From: a virus | Length of the DNA stretch: 27,569 bases | Reading direction: 5' to 3' (one strand) | Virus record (IMG/VR): IMGVR_UViG_3300024348_000195 | Span: 1-27,569 of that record | Part shown: positions 26,880 through 27,569 of the stretch, one piece after another | How positions within the stretch are numbered: the first letter of the stretch is position 1 | Layout: every line of letters begins with the position of its first letter | Notes under the pieces: model-generated | What the model was told of the DNA's origin: nothing | Databases searched by the model: none | What the model saw: only the letters and a program-made list of their open reading frames with translations | Program-made: the position numbers and the translations under genes

Positions 26880-27040
26880 AGTCCACCCCCATATTCATAC
26901 ATTAAATCCATTGCCATATGTAATTTACAATCACATTCTCCACCATTCATGTTATCCATGAAATCAAAATGAGAAAAATTCTCATCATATATTTTTTGCA
27001 TTAGTTCATCTACTGTGTAAGGTTTTGTAGTGGTAGTCAT
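26873..27040 (-). CDS. 55-residue small protein, leaderless, first of a ten-gene operon
   Basis: ATG 27040 lies six bases after TACAAT. VDELMQKIYDENFSHFDFMDNMNGGECDCKLHMAMDLM has a CxC with nearby histidines, a possible metal site. It heads the operon running to 24771. Function unknown. Confidence 0.58.
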   Translation of the reverse strand: MTTTTKPYTVDELMQKIYDENFSHFDFMDNMNGGECDCKLHMAMDLMYEYGGGLC

Positions 27041-27046
27041 ATATTA

Positions 27047-27075
27047 ATTGTAGCCGAAATCGTGGAAAAATGCAA
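27047..27075 (-). promoter_or_regulatory. Leaderless promoter of the right-hand operon
   Basis: On the - strand TTGCAT (27070-27075), 17 bases, TACAAT (27047-27052), six bases, ATG. Just upstream are two palindromes: TTACGTAA (27080-27087) and GTGATA-AA-TATCAC (27097-27110), good candidates for a regulator's binding sites. Confidence 0.6.
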
Positions 27076-27129
27076 ATCCTTACGTAATCGTAAAGAGTGA
27101 TAAATATCACATTGTCGAAAAATTTCTTG

Positions 27130-27203
27130 CGATCCGTATGGGACTTGAACCCATGACCTCCACCGTGACAGGGTGGCGAACTAACCAACTATTCTAACGG
27201 ACC
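27130..27203 (-). tRNA. tRNA-Asp (GUC)
   Basis: Acceptor GGTCCGT with ACGGATC (one G-U pair), anticodon stem CCACC/GGTGG with loop CTGTCAC giving GUC, T arm ATGGG-TTCAAGT-CCCAT. CCA is not encoded. It lies between the DUF932 gene and the right-hand operon. Confidence 0.93.
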
Positions 27204-27245
27204 AAATGGTGAGCAGTTTTAATTCTTGCTCAGGAATTTTTTTAG

Positions 27246-27569
27246 TTATGCAATCTGCAAAGTGTTTTGCACAATTTTTAGCAAACGATTTTTTTCTGCA
27301 TTGATAGCAGGGTCAAATCCGCTTGCGCTTGCAAGGATAGATTCGTTAGAACCACCACGAGCAGAACGATACCAATCAAGGCGTTCAGTTAGTGCATTGA
27401 AAGCACCCCACGCATTACCAGCAATCATACCATTAAACTCGCCTGTATAAATGTCGTTGATAACATCTACCTTGTTTTCCCACTTCTTGAAAGCACCCTT
27501 AGAATCTTTTTCTGGCTTAGGGTATGCAGCAAGAATGATGTCGTTGAATTGCTTAGCATTGACTTCTTT
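27246..27569 (-). CDS. DUF932 phage/plasmid-like protein (C-terminal part)
   Basis: The gene runs off the right edge; 107 C-terminal residues are visible. AGNAWGAFNALTERLDWYRSARGG and SGFDPAINAEKNRLLKI match the C-terminal block of DUF932 (TIGR03299-type) proteins, widespread in actinophages. Their role is unknown, though they have been linked to DNA metabolism by context. Codons are more GC-rich than in the left half. A GAGCA/TGCTC hairpin follows the stop, with a T run only on the opposite strand. Confidence 0.82.
   Translation of the reverse strand, partial: KEVNAKQFNDIILAAYPKPEKDSKGAFKKWENKVDVINDIYTGEFNGMIAGNAWGAFNALTERLDWYRSARGGSNESILASASGFDPAINAEKNRLLKIVQNTLQIA

Overview
The window looks like part of a double-stranded DNA phage genome, AT-rich, that infects an actinobacterium. 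A WhiB-type regulator (7872-8156), a protein family otherwise found in Actinobacteria and their phages, is the strongest host clue. A CHAP endolysin, an r1t-like holin, a phage Endo VII, four tRNAs, a DUF932 protein and dozens of tiny overlapping genes fit a phage. An uncultured freshwater actinophage is my guess; no nucleotide match was made.

Layout. 1-11790 (+ strand): a tightly packed block beginning with the endolysin and ending with a XapX-type membrane peptide, a holin and a rho-independent terminator. In between lie a prolyl-4-hydroxylase-like enzyme, an Asp/Asn beta-hydroxylase-like enzyme, a sulfotransferase, an APS kinase fused to a nucleotidyltransferase, a DUF2061 membrane protein, a thermonuclease, a thioredoxin flanked by two related genes, WhiB, a full-length FAD-dependent halogenase and a GT60-like GlcNAc-transferase. 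11793-16959 (- strand): six sugar genes (four glycosyltransferases, an NAD-dependent epimerase, an FkbM methyltransferase). 16989-17741: tRNA-Arg, tRNA-Gly and tRNA-Met/Ile with Endo VII. 17825-20016: an operon of small proteins ending in a second sulfotransferase. 20079-23080: small transcription units, mostly - strand and many with zinc-knuckle proteins. 23081-23907: a largely non-coding region with three perfect DnaA boxes, twelve copies of the heptamer AGGTTTG and several consensus promoters; I read it as a replication origin and control region. 23908-27569: two more operons of small acidic proteins, tRNA-Asp, and the C-terminal part of a DUF932 protein.

How it may work together. Hydroxylases, a GT60-like enzyme, PAPS supply, sulfotransferases, a halogenase, a methyltransferase and many glycosyltransferases suggest that the phage chemically decorates virion proteins or host-surface glycans. 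The pairing of a P4H-like enzyme with a GT60-like enzyme recalls the hydroxyproline-GlcNAc pathway known for Skp1 in Dictyostelium.

Two genome-wide features stand out. First, about ten promoters place the start codon five or six bases after the -10 box, so the mRNAs should be leaderless. Second, at least four genes seem to start at ATT or ATA codons; reading only from ATG would truncate the GT60-like enzyme, Endo VII and the second sulfotransferase. All function calls come from motifs read by eye; no database search was run.
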